A DNA stretch of 64,000 nt from Paraburkholderia bannensis NBRC 103871 (GTDB lineage: Bacteria > Pseudomonadota > Gammaproteobacteria > Burkholderiales > Burkholderiaceae), in contig NZ_BAYA01000007.1 in NCBI RefSeq assembly GCF_000685015.1, forward strand, positions 124,001-188,000. Reading direction: 5' to 3'. The notes beneath the pieces are model-generated. The model ran no database searches. It was not told the DNA's origin and was given only the letters and a program-made list of their open reading frames with translations. Of the stretch, positions 1 to 8,577 are shown in pieces. The position numbers were made by a program, and so were the translations under genes. Within the stretch, counting starts at the first letter, position 1; every line of letters starts with the position of its first letter.

Positions 1-423
1 GTGGGCGCAGCGGGCCTGCCGCCGCTCTCGGGCTTTCTCGGCAAGGCGATGGTGCTCGCCGCCACGCCGATGAGCAGCGCGACCGTCCTGTGGCCCGCCG
101 TGCTGGTCTCCAGCCTGTTGCTGATCGTCGCGTTGAGCCGTACCGGCACGCGCCTGCTGTGGGCCGAACCCGCCGCGCGCGCCGCCGCGAATGCGCCTGC
201 ACGCGCACCGCGCGGCAGTTCGGCGAAACTCGCCGCCTGCGCGCTGCTGCTGGGCTGCGTGGCGGCGGCCACGCTTGGCGCGGGTTCGTTGCGCCAGTAT
301 CTCGACGCCACCGCCGCGCAGCTCTTCGACCGCGCCGCCTACGTGCGCGCGATCCTCCCAGCGACGTCGGCAATGTCGGCAACATCAGCGACACCCGCCG
401 CCGCACCGGCAAGCGGAGGCTGA
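1..423 (+). CDS. mrpD: Mrp/Pha-type cation/H+ antiporter subunit D, C-terminal part (partial)
   Basis: Only the last 140 codons are present. The frame is open at the left window edge, so the GTG at base 1 is taken as an internal codon. The visible part starts with the GLPPLSGFLGK stretch typical of the proton-translocating subunits related to NuoL/M/N of complex I. Two hydrophobic segments follow (about residues 30-46 and 77-95), then an Ala/Pro/Ser-rich tail. In this family subunit D is a large membrane subunit of a multisubunit Na+ or K+/H+ antiporter. Genes for subunits E, F and G follow on the same strand with almost no spacing, which makes the assignment firm even though most of the protein is outside the window. 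Confidence 0.85.
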   Translation: MGAAGLPPLSGFLGKAMVLAATPMSSATVLWPAVLVSSLLLIVALSRTGTRLLWAEPAARAAANAPARAPRGSSAKLAACALLLGCVAAATLGAGSLRQYLDATAAQLFDRAAYVRAILPATSAMSATSATPAAAPASGG

Positions 424-426
424 CCC

Positions 427-921
427 ATGCTCAAACGGCTGTTTCCGCATCCGTGGCTCAGCATCGTGCTGCTCGTCTGCTGGGTTCTGCTGATGAACGA
501 CGTCTCGCCAGGCAACCTGCTGCTCGGCGCGGTGCTTGGCGTCGTCATCGCATTCTGTATCGGCGAAGGTCTGTGGCTGCAACCGGTGCGCTTTGGCAGG
601 CCGTGGCTGCTGGTGCGCCTGTTCGGCCATGTGCTCGTCGATATCGTGGTCGCCAATGTGGAAGTCGCGCTGCTCGTGCTCGGCCCGACGAAGCGCCTGC
701 GCCCCGCCTTTATCGAAGTTCCGCTGGACAGCACGCACGAAATCGCGCTCGCCGCGCTGATCAGCATCGTTTCGCTGAGCCCCGGCACGCTGTGCGCCGA
801 ACTCAGCGACGACCGCACGCGCCTGTTCGTGCACGTGCTTGATCTCGACGACGAAGCGGCGCTCGTCGCCTTGATCAAGTCCCGTTATGAAGCCCCATTG
901 CTGGAGATATTCGCATGCTAG
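427..921 (+). CDS. mrpE: Mrp/Pha-type antiporter subunit E
   Basis: This 164-residue protein has the size and pattern of MrpE/PhaE: an N-terminal hydrophobic region of two close helices (about residues 8-45), a third hydrophobic stretch near residues 65-90, and the ISIVSLSPGTLCAEL stretch near residue 118 that is characteristic of the family. It is a small membrane subunit of the multisubunit cation/H+ antiporter. The gene starts 3 bases after the subunit D stop codon and overlaps the subunit F gene by 7 bases, so it is translated within the operon. No internal promoter is visible. Ion preference (Na+ or K+) cannot be told from the sequence. Confidence 0.9.
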   Translation: MLKRLFPHPWLSIVLLVCWVLLMNDVSPGNLLLGAVLGVVIAFCIGEGLWLQPVRFGRPWLLVRLFGHVLVDIVVANVEVALLVLGPTKRLRPAFIEVPLDSTHEIALAALISIVSLSPGTLCAELSDDRTRLFVHVLDLDDEAALVALIKSRYEAPLLEIFAC

Positions 922-1190
922 CCATCGTGATCCCGGTCTCGTTCGCGATTCTAGGCGTCGCGTTCCTGCTCACGCTCGCGCGCCTGGTGCGCGGGCCGTC
1001 GCTGCCCGATCGCATCGTCGCGCTCGACACGCTCAATATCAATGCGATCGCGCTCATCGTGGTGTATGGCATCAGCCTGCGCTCGACGGTGTTTTTCGAA
1101 GCCGCGCTGCTGATCGCCGTGATGGGTTTTGTGGGCACCGTCGCGCTGACGAAGTATCTCCAGCGCGGCGACATCATCGAACTCAACTGA
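915..1190 (+). CDS. mrpF: Mrp/Pha-type antiporter subunit F
   Basis: The 91-residue product is a three-helix membrane protein with the family hallmark LVRGPSLPDRIVALDT at about residues 24-39, as in MrpF/PhaF. The start is the ATG at 915, preceded by a GGAG within the end of subunit E; the two frames overlap by 7 bases, which suggests translational coupling. Some MrpF relatives have been discussed as bile salt or cation efflux subunits, but here the D-E-F-G order shows that it is an antiporter subunit. Confidence 0.9.
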   Translation: MLAIVIPVSFAILGVAFLLTLARLVRGPSLPDRIVALDTLNINAIALIVVYGISLRSTVFFEAALLIAVMGFVGTVALTKYLQRGDIIELN

Positions 1191-1214
1191 CTCCCCCGCT
1201 CAAGAGGCAAGCCA

Positions 1215-1652
1215 ATGCAAACCGCCGTCGAAGCCATCGTGTCCGTGCTGCTGCTCGTGGGCAGCCTGTTTACGCTGGTCGGCGCGATCGGGCTTTTTCG
1301 CCTGCCCGACTTCTTCATGCGCCTGCATGGCCCGACCAAATCGACCACGCTGGGCGTGGGCGGCATCGTGCTAGCCTCGGTGATCTACTTCAGCACTCAC
1401 AACAATTACGCGAGCCTGCATGAGCTGCTGATTCCCGCGTTCCTGTTTCTCACCGCGCCCATCAGCGCACACATGCTCGCTAAGGCAGGCATCCAGCAGC
1501 GCGTGCCGCTCACGGGCGTCACGCGCGGACGCCCGCCCGCAACGGGCGCCTGCGCCGAACACGGCGACACGCGCGAGCGCGAAGACCTTGACGCATCAAG
1601 CGACCCTGCGCAAAGCGCGCGCCCGGCGAACAAGCCTGGCCAGGACGCGTGA
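1215..1652 (+). CDS. mrpG: Mrp/Pha-type antiporter subunit G
   Basis: This is the last gene of the antiporter operon. The first 100 or so residues contain three hydrophobic segments and the stretch LFRLPDFFMRLHGPTKSTT (about residues 29-47), which is diagnostic for MrpG/PhaG. The remaining 45 residues are hydrophilic, rich in Arg, Ala, Glu and Asp, and longer than in the shortest family members. The start ATG follows an AGAGG motif. It lies 24 bases after subunit F. No clear intrinsic terminator is seen behind it; the next 400 bases hold no convincing gene. Confidence 0.9.
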   Translation: MQTAVEAIVSVLLLVGSLFTLVGAIGLFRLPDFFMRLHGPTKSTTLGVGGIVLASVIYFSTHNNYASLHELLIPAFLFLTAPISAHMLAKAGIQQRVPLTGVTRGRPPATGACAEHGDTREREDLDASSDPAQSARPANKPGQDA

Positions 1653-2052
1653 ACGCGGGCACTCGTAAAAGCTGCACATGGATTTTGCGCGTCACTCTGC
1701 CAAAGATATTTTTTAAAGCCGATTTAAAGACCACTTAAATTCTGGCTTAGGTCTTTTCCTCTATTGCCATCATCGCTGCGGGCGCCTGCTTTGGCGCGCC
1801 TTGCAACGCCTGCCGCTCCCCTTCGTTACCCCTCGTTACGACTTCGCTCACTCGTTGGCAAACCTGCGGCACAGCGATTGCTGAACATGCTCGCCCGGAT
1901 GCAGCATCGCAATCCCCCTGGGTCTGCGAACGAACGCGAAAGGCACAACTGGAAGCCCATAGAAATAAATAACGCGCGCCGAACAACGCACTACAACGGC
2001 ACTACACCGCGCGACTTCTACAGCTAAACCGAGACTCGATGAGGTGGATGAG
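1653..2052. other. Intergenic region, 400 bp
   Basis: No gene could be supported here. The stretch 1700-1760 is AT-rich against a GC-rich background and includes a short inverted repeat (ATTTAA arms around 7 bases, about 1722-1740). It probably holds the end of the antiporter transcript and the promoter of the downstream lipoprotein. A short open frame at 1764-2027 has no ribosome binding site and an Arg/Ala-rich, unstructured composition, so it was not called. Confidence 0.5.
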
Positions 2053-2841
2053 ATGAAGACGATTCGCACCCTGGCCGCGCTTGCGAGCGCGGCGGCCCTG
2101 TTGACCGCCTGCGGCGGCGGCGGCGGCAATGACGTCGGCAAGGAACTGGGCCTGCAAAACCCCGAGATCCATTTTGTGCACGCCCTGCCGGGCGGCGGCA
2201 ACGTGGACTTTCTCGTGAACGGCAGCGCGCTGCAAACCAATATCGCGTACAAGCAGGTCACGAACTTCGCGAATATCAACACGGGCAACACCACGGTGGC
2301 GTATGCCAACACGGGCACGACCACGGCCATCGCCAGCGGCAACTTCCCGGATGTCGCCAAGGGCCACGAATATACGGTGCTCGCGCTGCCTGCTGCGACA
2401 GGCGGCGATATCGGCCTGATCGACGATCCGTTCGACAAGGGCCTGCTGTCCAGCAGCGCGCGCGTGCGGGCATTCAACGCCACGGTCAACGCGCAGAATC
2501 TCGACATCTATATCGTCGCGCCCAATACTGACATCAACACCGTTTCGCCGACCATGGCCGGCGTGGCGTTCAAGAATGCGGTGCCGGCCAGCGGCCAGGA
2601 CTCGAACTACCTGAACGGCGGCACGTATGTGGCGATCGTGACGGTGGCCGGGTCGAAGACGCCGATCTTCCAGTCCGCCTCGTTCAATCTGGGCAACAAC
2701 GCCGACTGGCTCATCACGTCGGTGCCGATCGCAGGCACGATCTCGCAACTCGCAGTGGGCCAGATTCACCTGCTGGTCGCGCAAGGCGGCAACACCTCGC
2801 AACCGGCTGTCGAGTTGACGAACCAGTTGACGGGTGTGTAA
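2053..2841 (+). CDS. DUF4397 domain lipoprotein
   Basis: The 262-residue product begins with a lipoprotein signal peptide: positively charged start, hydrophobic core and the lipobox LLTAC, so the mature protein would begin at Cys17 followed by a glycine run. The rest resembles DUF4397 proteins, secreted beta-rich proteins with the opening HALPGGGNVDFLVNG and a second similar module from about residue 130 (VRAFNATVNAQNLDIYI). The function of the family is not known. I chose the ATG at 2053 because GAGGTG lies 7 bases upstream; the GTG at 2044 overlaps that site. It appears to be a single-gene unit closed by the hairpin at 2865-2901. Confidence 0.8.
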   Translation: MKTIRTLAALASAAALLTACGGGGGNDVGKELGLQNPEIHFVHALPGGGNVDFLVNGSALQTNIAYKQVTNFANINTGNTTVAYANTGTTTAIASGNFPDVAKGHEYTVLALPAATGGDIGLIDDPFDKGLLSSSARVRAFNATVNAQNLDIYIVAPNTDINTVSPTMAGVAFKNAVPASGQDSNYLNGGTYVAIVTVAGSKTPIFQSASFNLGNNADWLITSVPIAGTISQLAVGQIHLLVAQGGNTSQPAVELTNQLTGV

Positions 2842-2864
2842 TGCGGTAGATCCGCCGAGGTAGA

Positions 2865-2901
2865 GCCCGGACGCGGGGCGGATTCACGCCCCGCGTCCGG
2901 C
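2865..2901. terminator. Bidirectional hairpin between lipoprotein and LysR genes
   Basis: A 15-bp GC-rich stem (2866-2880 with 2887-2901) with a 6-base loop separates two convergent genes. The stop codon of the leftward LysR gene lies inside it. The T tract is weak on both sides, so efficiency is uncertain. Confidence 0.7.
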
Positions 2902-3786
2902 TTTATGCGCCTCGTCCAGTACGAAGTCGATAAACGTGGACGCTGCGCGCGTGTGATGACGGTTCGGCATATAGAGCATGTACATGTGCGTGCCGAAAAT
3001 ACTCAGGCGCCACGCGTCGAGCGACGTCACCACCTGGCCCGCGCGCATATCGTCGTGCACCACGTAATCCGGCACGATGCCCACGCCCAGCCCGGCCAGG
3101 ATCGACTGGCGCAGGAACAGGAAGTTTTCCGAAATAATCGACGGTTCCAGCAGGACTTCGTGCCGTTCCTCTTTCAGGTAGGCCGCCAGCCTTAGTTGCC
3201 GCCCCACCACCGTGGCGGTGATGAGCGGCGCGCGCGCAAGATCTTCCAGCGTTTGCGGCATGCCGTGTTCCGCCGCCCATTGCGCCGACGCGCACGCCAG
3301 GTACTTGACCGCTCCCATATCGCGCGCCACGAGGTTCTGCGGCGGCTCGTGCATCACCCGCACGGCGATATCGACTTCATCGCGCAACAGGTCTTCGACG
3401 CGATTTTCAAACATCACGTCGAGCACGATGCCCGGATAAAGCCGCTTGAAGCGGATCAACCACTCCGACATCACGAGTTGCCCGTAGCCGCTCGGCACCG
3501 AAAGCCGCACGCGACCCTGCAGGCTCTGCCCCAGCGTCGAGACCGACTCGTGCGCGGCAAGCAGCGCATTCTGGATCGTGCGGCCATGCTCATAGAGCTT
3601 CAGGCCGATCTCGGTCGGCTCCACGCGGCGCGTGGTGCGGCGCACGAGTTGCAGGCCGATCGACTTTTCCAGGTGATTGAGGTGGTAGCTCACGTTCGCG
3701 CGGCTCATCTTGAGGCGGCGCGCGGCCTCGCTCAGGTTGCCCGCGTCGAGGATCTCCACCAGCAGCGTCAGCGCATTAACGTCCAC
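2884..3786 (-). CDS. LysR-family transcriptional regulator
   Basis: This is a LysR-type regulator of about 300 residues. The N-terminal winged helix-turn-helix is visible as ILDAGNLSEAARRLKMSRANVSYHLNHLEKS-like sequence within residues 10-45, followed by a linker helix and a substrate-binding domain with the usual PSGYGQLV opening near residue 90. The start is uncertain: GTG codons at 3798 and 3786 are both possible and neither has a strong ribosome binding site; 3786 gives the usual LysR N-terminus (VDVNALTLLVEIL). It is divergent from the beta-oxidation operon at 3958, which is its likely target. The shared region holds a perfect inverted repeat and three TGTCAA repeats that could be its binding sites. 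Confidence 0.85.
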   Translation of the reverse strand: MDVNALTLLVEILDAGNLSEAARRLKMSRANVSYHLNHLEKSIGLQLVRRTTRRVEPTEIGLKLYEHGRTIQNALLAAHESVSTLGQSLQGRVRLSVPSGYGQLVMSEWLIRFKRLYPGIVLDVMFENRVEDLLRDEVDIAVRVMHEPPQNLVARDMGAVKYLACASAQWAAEHGMPQTLEDLARAPLITATVVGRQLRLAAYLKEERHEVLLEPSIISENFLFLRQSILAGLGVGIVPDYVVHDDMRAGQVVTSLDAWRLSIFGTHMYMLYMPNRHHTRAASTFIDFVLDEAHKAGRGA

Positions 3787-3802
3787 GGCTCTTTCCACGC
3801 AT

Positions 3803-3868
3803 GACCCGGAATCGGGTCGATTGTCAAAAATTCTTTGACAGCATGTCAACGAACGATGGGATTGTCAA
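3803..3868. promoter_or_regulatory. Divergent regulatory region with inverted and direct repeats
   Basis: Two perfect inverted repeats are visible: GACCCG-GAAT-CGGGTC at 3803-3818 and TTGACA-GCA-TGTCAA at 3835-3849. The hexamer TGTCAA occurs three times, at 3822, 3844 and 3863, spaced 22 and 19 bases, roughly two DNA turns. These are plausible operator sites for the LysR protein encoded to the left, controlling itself and the operon to the right. This is inference from position and symmetry. Confidence 0.5.
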
Positions 3869-3957
3869 TGAACCCTGGCATCCACACAATGAAGTCCATT
3901 ATTGGAGAACCGCCGCCAGAACATCCCGGTCGGCCCCTAAATCAGGAGACACGCTTC

Positions 3958-6105
3958 ATGGCAATCGACACGGCCGCTTCCGCCAATTCCCCCGCTTCGC
4001 CCGCTTCCCCGGTCACACACGAACTACGCGGCAAGGTGCTGCTCGTCACCGTGGACAATCCGCCCGTCAACGCGCTGGGCGTCGATGTACGCCGCGGCCT
4101 GGCCGCCGCCATCGAGCACGCCGAAGCGAACGCCGCCGTGCAGGCCGTGCTGATCATCGGCGCGGGGCGCAACTTCATCGCCGGTGCGGACATCCGCGAG
4201 TTCGGCAAGCCGCCGCAGCCGCCCGCGCTGCCCGATGTCTGCAACCGTATCGAAGCCAGCCACAAGCCCGTGATCGCGGCGATTCACGGCGCGGCGCTGG
4301 GCGGCGGCCTGGAAATCGCGCTTGCGGCGCACTATCGCCTGGCGGTGGCGGGCGCGAAGCTCGGCCTGCCCGAAGTGCAACTGGGCCTGCTGCCCGGCGC
4401 AGGCGGCACGCAACGCACGCCGCGCCTGATCGGCGCCGAAGCCGCGCTCGCGTTGATGCTCAGCGGCAAGCACATCGGCGCACAGGAAGCGCTCAAGCTG
4501 GGCCTTGTCGATCGCGTGGGATCGAGCGACGACATCCTTGCCGAAGGCCTTGCCTACGCGCAGGAACTGCTGGCCGCGCACGCGAGCGTGCGCCGCACGC
4601 GCGACGCGCAGGCGCTGGCCGACCGCACCGCCGCGCAAGCCGCCATCGACGCCGCGCGCGCCGAGACCGCGAAGAAATCGCGCGGCCTGTTCTCGCCGCT
4701 GAAGATCGTCGATTGCGTGCAGGCCGCGCTCGACCAGTCGTTCGAAGAAGGCCAGCGCGTCGAACGCAAGCTGTTCCTGGAATGCCTCGACAGCCCGCAG
4801 CGCGCGGGCCTCGTGCACGCCTTCTTCGCCGAGCGCGAAGTGCAGAAGACGCCGGAAGCCAAGACCGCTAAACCGCGTGCGATCGAAACCGTCGGCGTGG
4901 TCGGCGGCGGCACGATGGGCGCGGGCATTGCGGTGGCCGTGCTCGATGCGGGCCTGCCCGTGACGATGATCGAGCGCGACGACGCCTCGCTCGCACGCGG
5001 GCGCGCGCACGTGGAAAAGGTCTACGACGGCCTGATCGCAAAGGGCCGCATGAAGCCCGAAGCGAAGGACGCCATTCTCGCGCGCTTTACCGGCAGCACG
5101 TCGTATGACGCGCTCGCCACGGTCGATCTCGTGATCGAAGCGGTGTTCGAAGAGATGGGCGTCAAGCAGGCCGTATTCGCCGAACTCGACCGCGTCTGCA
5201 AGCCGGGCGCCGTGCTCGCGACCAACACCTCGTATCTCGACATCGACGCCATTGCAAACAGCGTGAAGCGCCCGCAGGACGTGATCGGCCTGCACTTCTT
5301 CTCGCCGGCCAACATCATGAAGCTGCTCGAAGTCGTGGTGCCGAAGCAGGTCAGCGCCGACGTCGTCGCCACCGCGTTCGAACTCGCGAAGAAGCTGCGC
5401 AAGGTGCCCGTGCGCGCGGGCGTGTGCGACGGTTTCATCGGCAATCGCATTCTCGCCGTCTACCGCACCGCCGCCGATCACCTGATGGAAGACGGCGCGT
5501 CGCCGTATCAGGTCGACAAGGCCGTGCGCGAATTCGGCTATCCGATGGGCCCGTATCAGGTGGTCGACCTGGCGGGCGGCGATATCGGCTGGGCCACGCG
5601 CAAGCGTCGCGCCGCCACGCGCGACCCGAAAGCGCGTTACGTGCAGATCGCCGACCGTCTGTGCGAACGCGGCTGGTTCGGCCAGAAGACGGGCCGCGGC
5701 TTCTACCTCTACCCCGACGGCGCACGCACCGGCACGCCCGACCCCGAAGTCGAATCGATCATCCGCACCGAGCGCGAACGCGCAGGGATCGAACCGCGCA
5801 GCTTCAGCGACGAGGAAATCCTGCGCCGCTACATGGCCGCGATGATCAACGAAGGCGCGAACGTCGTGCACGAAAAGATCGCGCTGCGCCCGCTCGACGT
5901 GGACGTGACCTTCCTCTACGGCTACGGCTTCCCGCGCCATCGCGGCGGCCCGATGCATTACGCCGATACCGTTGGCCTCGCAAACGTGCTCGCCGATATC
6001 CGCGAGTTCGCGAAGGAAGATCCGCTGTTCTGGAAGCCGTCGCCGCTGCTGGTCGAGCTGGTGGAACGCGGTGCGAATTTCGCGAGCCTGAATCAATCGG
6101 CCTGA
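3958..6105 (+). CDS. Bifunctional enoyl-CoA hydratase / 3-hydroxyacyl-CoA dehydrogenase (FadB type)
   Basis: The 715-residue protein joins an N-terminal crotonase domain (about residues 15-200) to an NAD-binding 3-hydroxyacyl-CoA dehydrogenase (about 300-480) and two C-terminal dehydrogenase domains. Crotonase catalytic glutamates are present in GGGLEIALA and GLPEVQLGLLPGAGG; the dinucleotide fold shows VGVVGGGTMGAGIA. It would hydrate a trans-2-enoyl-CoA and oxidise the 3-hydroxyacyl-CoA to the 3-keto form. The ATG at 3958 follows AGGAGA at the right spacing; upstream in-frame ATGs lie in the promoter region. It opens an operon with two acyl-CoA dehydrogenases and a CoA-transferase, an arrangement like the pim genes for dicarboxylate degradation (PimF-like). 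Confidence 0.9.
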   Translation: MAIDTAASANSPASPASPVTHELRGKVLLVTVDNPPVNALGVDVRRGLAAAIEHAEANAAVQAVLIIGAGRNFIAGADIREFGKPPQPPALPDVCNRIEASHKPVIAAIHGAALGGGLEIALAAHYRLAVAGAKLGLPEVQLGLLPGAGGTQRTPRLIGAEAALALMLSGKHIGAQEALKLGLVDRVGSSDDILAEGLAYAQELLAAHASVRRTRDAQALADRTAAQAAIDAARAETAKKSRGLFSPLKIVDCVQAALDQSFEEGQRVERKLFLECLDSPQRAGLVHAFFAEREVQKTPEAKTAKPRAIETVGVVGGGTMGAGIAVAVLDAGLPVTMIERDDASLARGRAHVEKVYDGLIAKGRMKPEAKDAILARFTGSTSYDALATVDLVIEAVFEEMGVKQAVFAELDRVCKPGAVLATNTSYLDIDAIANSVKRPQDVIGLHFFSPANIMKLLEVVVPKQVSADVVATAFELAKKLRKVPVRAGVCDGFIGNRILAVYRTAADHLMEDGASPYQVDKAVREFGYPMGPYQVVDLAGGDIGWATRKRRAATRDPKARYVQIADRLCERGWFGQKTGRGFYLYPDGARTGTPDPEVESIIRTERERAGIEPRSFSDEEILRRYMAAMINEGANVVHEKIALRPLDVDVTFLYGYGFPRHRGGPMHYADTVGLANVLADIREFAKEDPLFWKPSPLLVELVERGANFASLNQSA

Positions 6106-6149
6106 TGGTACTGGTTGCACGCGCAACGAATAAAGGGAATCCCTCGAAC

Positions 6150-7346
6150 ATGAACCTCAACTTTACCGCCGAAGAAGAAGCCTTCCGCAGCGAAGTGCTC
6201 GACTTCCTGCGCGAGCGCCTGCCGCAGCGCATCGCCAGCAAGGTGCGCAACGGCCAGCACCTCACGCGCGACGACATGGCGCAATGGCACGCGATCCTCA
6301 ACGAAAAGGGCTGGCTCGCGAATCACTGGCCGAAGGAATACGGCGGCCCCGGCTGGAGCGCCGTGCAGAAGTTCATCTTCGAAAACGAATGCGCGATTGC
6401 CGCCGCGCCGCGCATCGTGCCGTTCGGCGTGAACATGCTCGGGCCGGTGCTCATCAAGTACGGCAACGAAGCGCAAAAACGCCATTGGCTGCCGCGTATT
6501 CTCGATGGCTCAGACTGGTGGTGCCAGGGCTATTCGGAACCGGGCGCGGGTTCGGATCTCGCGGCGGTGCGCACGGCCGCCGTTCGCCAGGGCGATCACT
6601 ACGTCGTCAACGGCCAGAAGACGTGGACGACGCTCGGCCACTACGCGAACATGATTTTCTGCCTCGTGCGCACCGCCACCGATGTGCGCAAGCAGGAAGG
6701 CATCAGCTTTTTGCTGATCGACATGAACACGCCCGGCATCGAAGTGCGGCCGATCATCACGCTCGACGGCGAGCATGAAGTCAACGAGGTGTTCTTCACC
6801 GATGTGCGCGTGCCGGTGGACAACCTCGTCGGCGAAGAGAACAAGGGCTGGACTTACGCGAAATATCTGCTCACCTACGAGCGCACCAATATCGCGGGCG
6901 TGGGCTTTTCCGTGGCGGCGCTCGCGCGGCTGAAACTGGCCGCGCAAAAGGTCACGCGCAACGGCAAGCCGCTCGCGCAGGATCCGCAATTCGCCGCACG
7001 GCTTGCCAAAGTCGAGATCGACCTGGAGAACATGAAGACCACGAACCTGCGCGTGATCGCCGCCGTGGCGGGCGGCGGCGTGCCGGGCGCGGAAAGCTCG
7101 ATGCTGAAGATTCGCGGCACCGAGATCCGCCAGGAGATTTCCTCGCTGCTGCGCCGCGCGATGGGCCCCTATGCTGCGCCGTTTATCGAAGAAGCCTTGC
7201 AGGAAGGCTTCGACGGCGAACCGGTCGGCCCGGAAGAAGCCGCCAGCGCCGCCGCGCTCTATTTCAACAATCGCAAGCTGTCGATTTTCGGCGGCTCCAA
7301 TGAAATCCAGAAGAACATCATCTCCAAGATGATTCTCGGTCTTTAA
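6150..7346 (+). CDS. Acyl-CoA dehydrogenase, PimC-like large subunit
   Basis: This 398-residue flavoprotein has the acyl-CoA dehydrogenase layout: helical N-terminus, the GYSEPGAGSDLAAV flavin-binding region near residue 130, the beta domain, and a C-terminal helical domain. Features such as HWPKEYGGPGW near residue 58 and the ending SIFGGSNEIQKNIISKMIL recall the large subunit of pimeloyl-CoA dehydrogenase (PimC). At the place where many family members carry a YEGT motif, this protein has FGGS, as in subunits that work in a heteromeric complex. The ATG at 6150 has AAAGGGA upstream. The next gene encodes the probable partner subunit 11 bases downstream. Confidence 0.85.
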   Translation: MNLNFTAEEEAFRSEVLDFLRERLPQRIASKVRNGQHLTRDDMAQWHAILNEKGWLANHWPKEYGGPGWSAVQKFIFENECAIAAAPRIVPFGVNMLGPVLIKYGNEAQKRHWLPRILDGSDWWCQGYSEPGAGSDLAAVRTAAVRQGDHYVVNGQKTWTTLGHYANMIFCLVRTATDVRKQEGISFLLIDMNTPGIEVRPIITLDGEHEVNEVFFTDVRVPVDNLVGEENKGWTYAKYLLTYERTNIAGVGFSVAALARLKLAAQKVTRNGKPLAQDPQFAARLAKVEIDLENMKTTNLRVIAAVAGGGVPGAESSMLKIRGTEIRQEISSLLRRAMGPYAAPFIEEALQEGFDGEPVGPEEAASAAALYFNNRKLSIFGGSNEIQKNIISKMILGL

Positions 7347-7357
7347 GAGGTCTTGCG

Positions 7358-8503
7358 ATGAATTTCCAGCACACCGAAGACCGCCGCATGCTCGCGGATA
7401 CGCTCAATCGTTTCATCTCGGAGCAGTACGGATTCGAGACGCGCGATAAAATCGCGCGCTCCAGTGAGGGTTTCAGCGCGGACATATGGCGGCGTTTTGC
7501 CGAACTCGGCGTGATCGGCGCGCTGTTCGACGAGGCCGATGGCGGCTTTGGCGGCCAGGGTTTCGACGTGGCCGTGGTGTTCGAGGCGCTCGGGCGCGGG
7601 CTCGTGGTCGAGCCGTTTCTCGATACGCTGATCGTGGGCCGCGCGCTTGCGCATGCGGGCAATGACTCGCAGCGCGAGCGTATCGCGGCGCTGATCGACG
7701 GCTCGCAGATCGCAGCGCTCGCGCACGACGAACCCGGCTCGCATTACGAGGCGTCGCGTGTAAGCACGCGTGCCGAAAAGGATGGCGACGGCTGGCTGCT
7801 GCAAGGCGCGAAAGGCGTCGTGCAGCATGCGGAACATGCGGACGTGCTGCTGGTTTCGGCGCGAACGTCGGGAGCTGAATTCGACGAAGCGGGCATTGCG
7901 CTCTTTCTCGTGCCACGCCATGCCGAAGGCGTGAACGTGCGCGGCTATCGCAAGATCGACGGGGGACGCGCGGCGGAAGTCACGCTCGACAACGTGAAGG
8001 TCGGCGCGCAGGCATTGCTCGGCGCGCAGGGCGGCGGCTTCGCCACGCTCGAACACGCAACCGGCTACGGCCTGATCGCGCTGGCGGCGGAAGCGCTTGG
8101 CGCAATGGACATCACGCGCGATTTCACGCTTGAGTATCTGCGTACGCGCAAGCAGTTCGGTTTGCCGCTCGGCAGCTTCCAGGCCTTGCAGCATCGCATG
8201 GCCGACCTGCTGCTCGACATCGAACAGGCGCGCTCGGCGGTCATCAACGCGGCGGCCGCCGTCGATGCACCGCGTGTGCAACGCGAGCGCGCCCTGTCGG
8301 CGGCGAAGTACACGATCGGGCACATCGGCGCGCGCGTGGCCGAAGAAGCGATCCAGCTGCACGGCGGCATCGGCATGACGTGGGAGCTGCCGCTCGCGCA
8401 CTACGCCAAGCGCCTTGTGATGATCGATCATCAGCTCGGCGACGAAGACCATCATCTCGCGCGTTACATCGCGCTGAATGCACTGGAAAGCGCTGCGGCG
8501 TGA
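7358..8503 (+). CDS. Acyl-CoA dehydrogenase, PimD-like small subunit
   Basis: The 381-residue protein is a second acyl-CoA dehydrogenase, starting at ATG 7358 behind AAGAGGT. The N-terminal helical domain (MNFQHTEDRRMLADTLNRF) and the C-terminal QLHGGIGMTWELPLAHYAKR motif (about residues 335-355) are clear. The family member closest in style is PimD, the small subunit of pimeloyl-CoA dehydrogenase. Tight coupling to the PimC-like gene suggests an alpha2-beta2 enzyme. Substrate is inferred only; a branched or dicarboxylic acyl-CoA would fit the neighbouring FadB-like and CoA-transferase genes. Confidence 0.85.
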   Translation: MNFQHTEDRRMLADTLNRFISEQYGFETRDKIARSSEGFSADIWRRFAELGVIGALFDEADGGFGGQGFDVAVVFEALGRGLVVEPFLDTLIVGRALAHAGNDSQRERIAALIDGSQIAALAHDEPGSHYEASRVSTRAEKDGDGWLLQGAKGVVQHAEHADVLLVSARTSGAEFDEAGIALFLVPRHAEGVNVRGYRKIDGGRAAEVTLDNVKVGAQALLGAQGGGFATLEHATGYGLIALAAEALGAMDITRDFTLEYLRTRKQFGLPLGSFQALQHRMADLLLDIEQARSAVINAAAAVDAPRVQRERALSAAKYTIGHIGARVAEEAIQLHGGIGMTWELPLAHYAKRLVMIDHQLGDEDHHLARYIALNALESAAA

Positions 8504-8512
8504 GTCAGGCGT

Positions 8513-8549
8513 GGAAGGCCGCGCCCTGCACGCTCACGCGCGGCCTTCC
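8513..8549 (+). other. Intercistronic stem-loop
   Basis: A perfect 11-bp inverted repeat (GGAAGGCCGCG at 8513-8523 with its complement at 8539-8549) lies between the acyl-CoA dehydrogenase and CoA-transferase genes. No T tract follows, so it is more likely an mRNA processing or stability element, or a partial attenuator, than a strong terminator. Confidence 0.5.
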
Positions 8550-8577
8550 CTCCACAACGAATCAGGAGTGCCTGCTG

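Noticed and set aside
1764..2027. An 87-codon frame in the spacer before the DUF4397 gene
   Set aside because: No ribosome binding site, odd composition and no recognisable family; the region also has promoter-like AT-rich sequence.
4024..6126. A long open frame antisense to the FadB-like gene (also similar long antisense frames under 9789-12065, 15011-16966 and 19287-21359)
   Set aside because: High-GC coding DNA leaves complementary frames open. The translations are Arg/Ala/His-rich without known motifs, while the sense frames have clear families.
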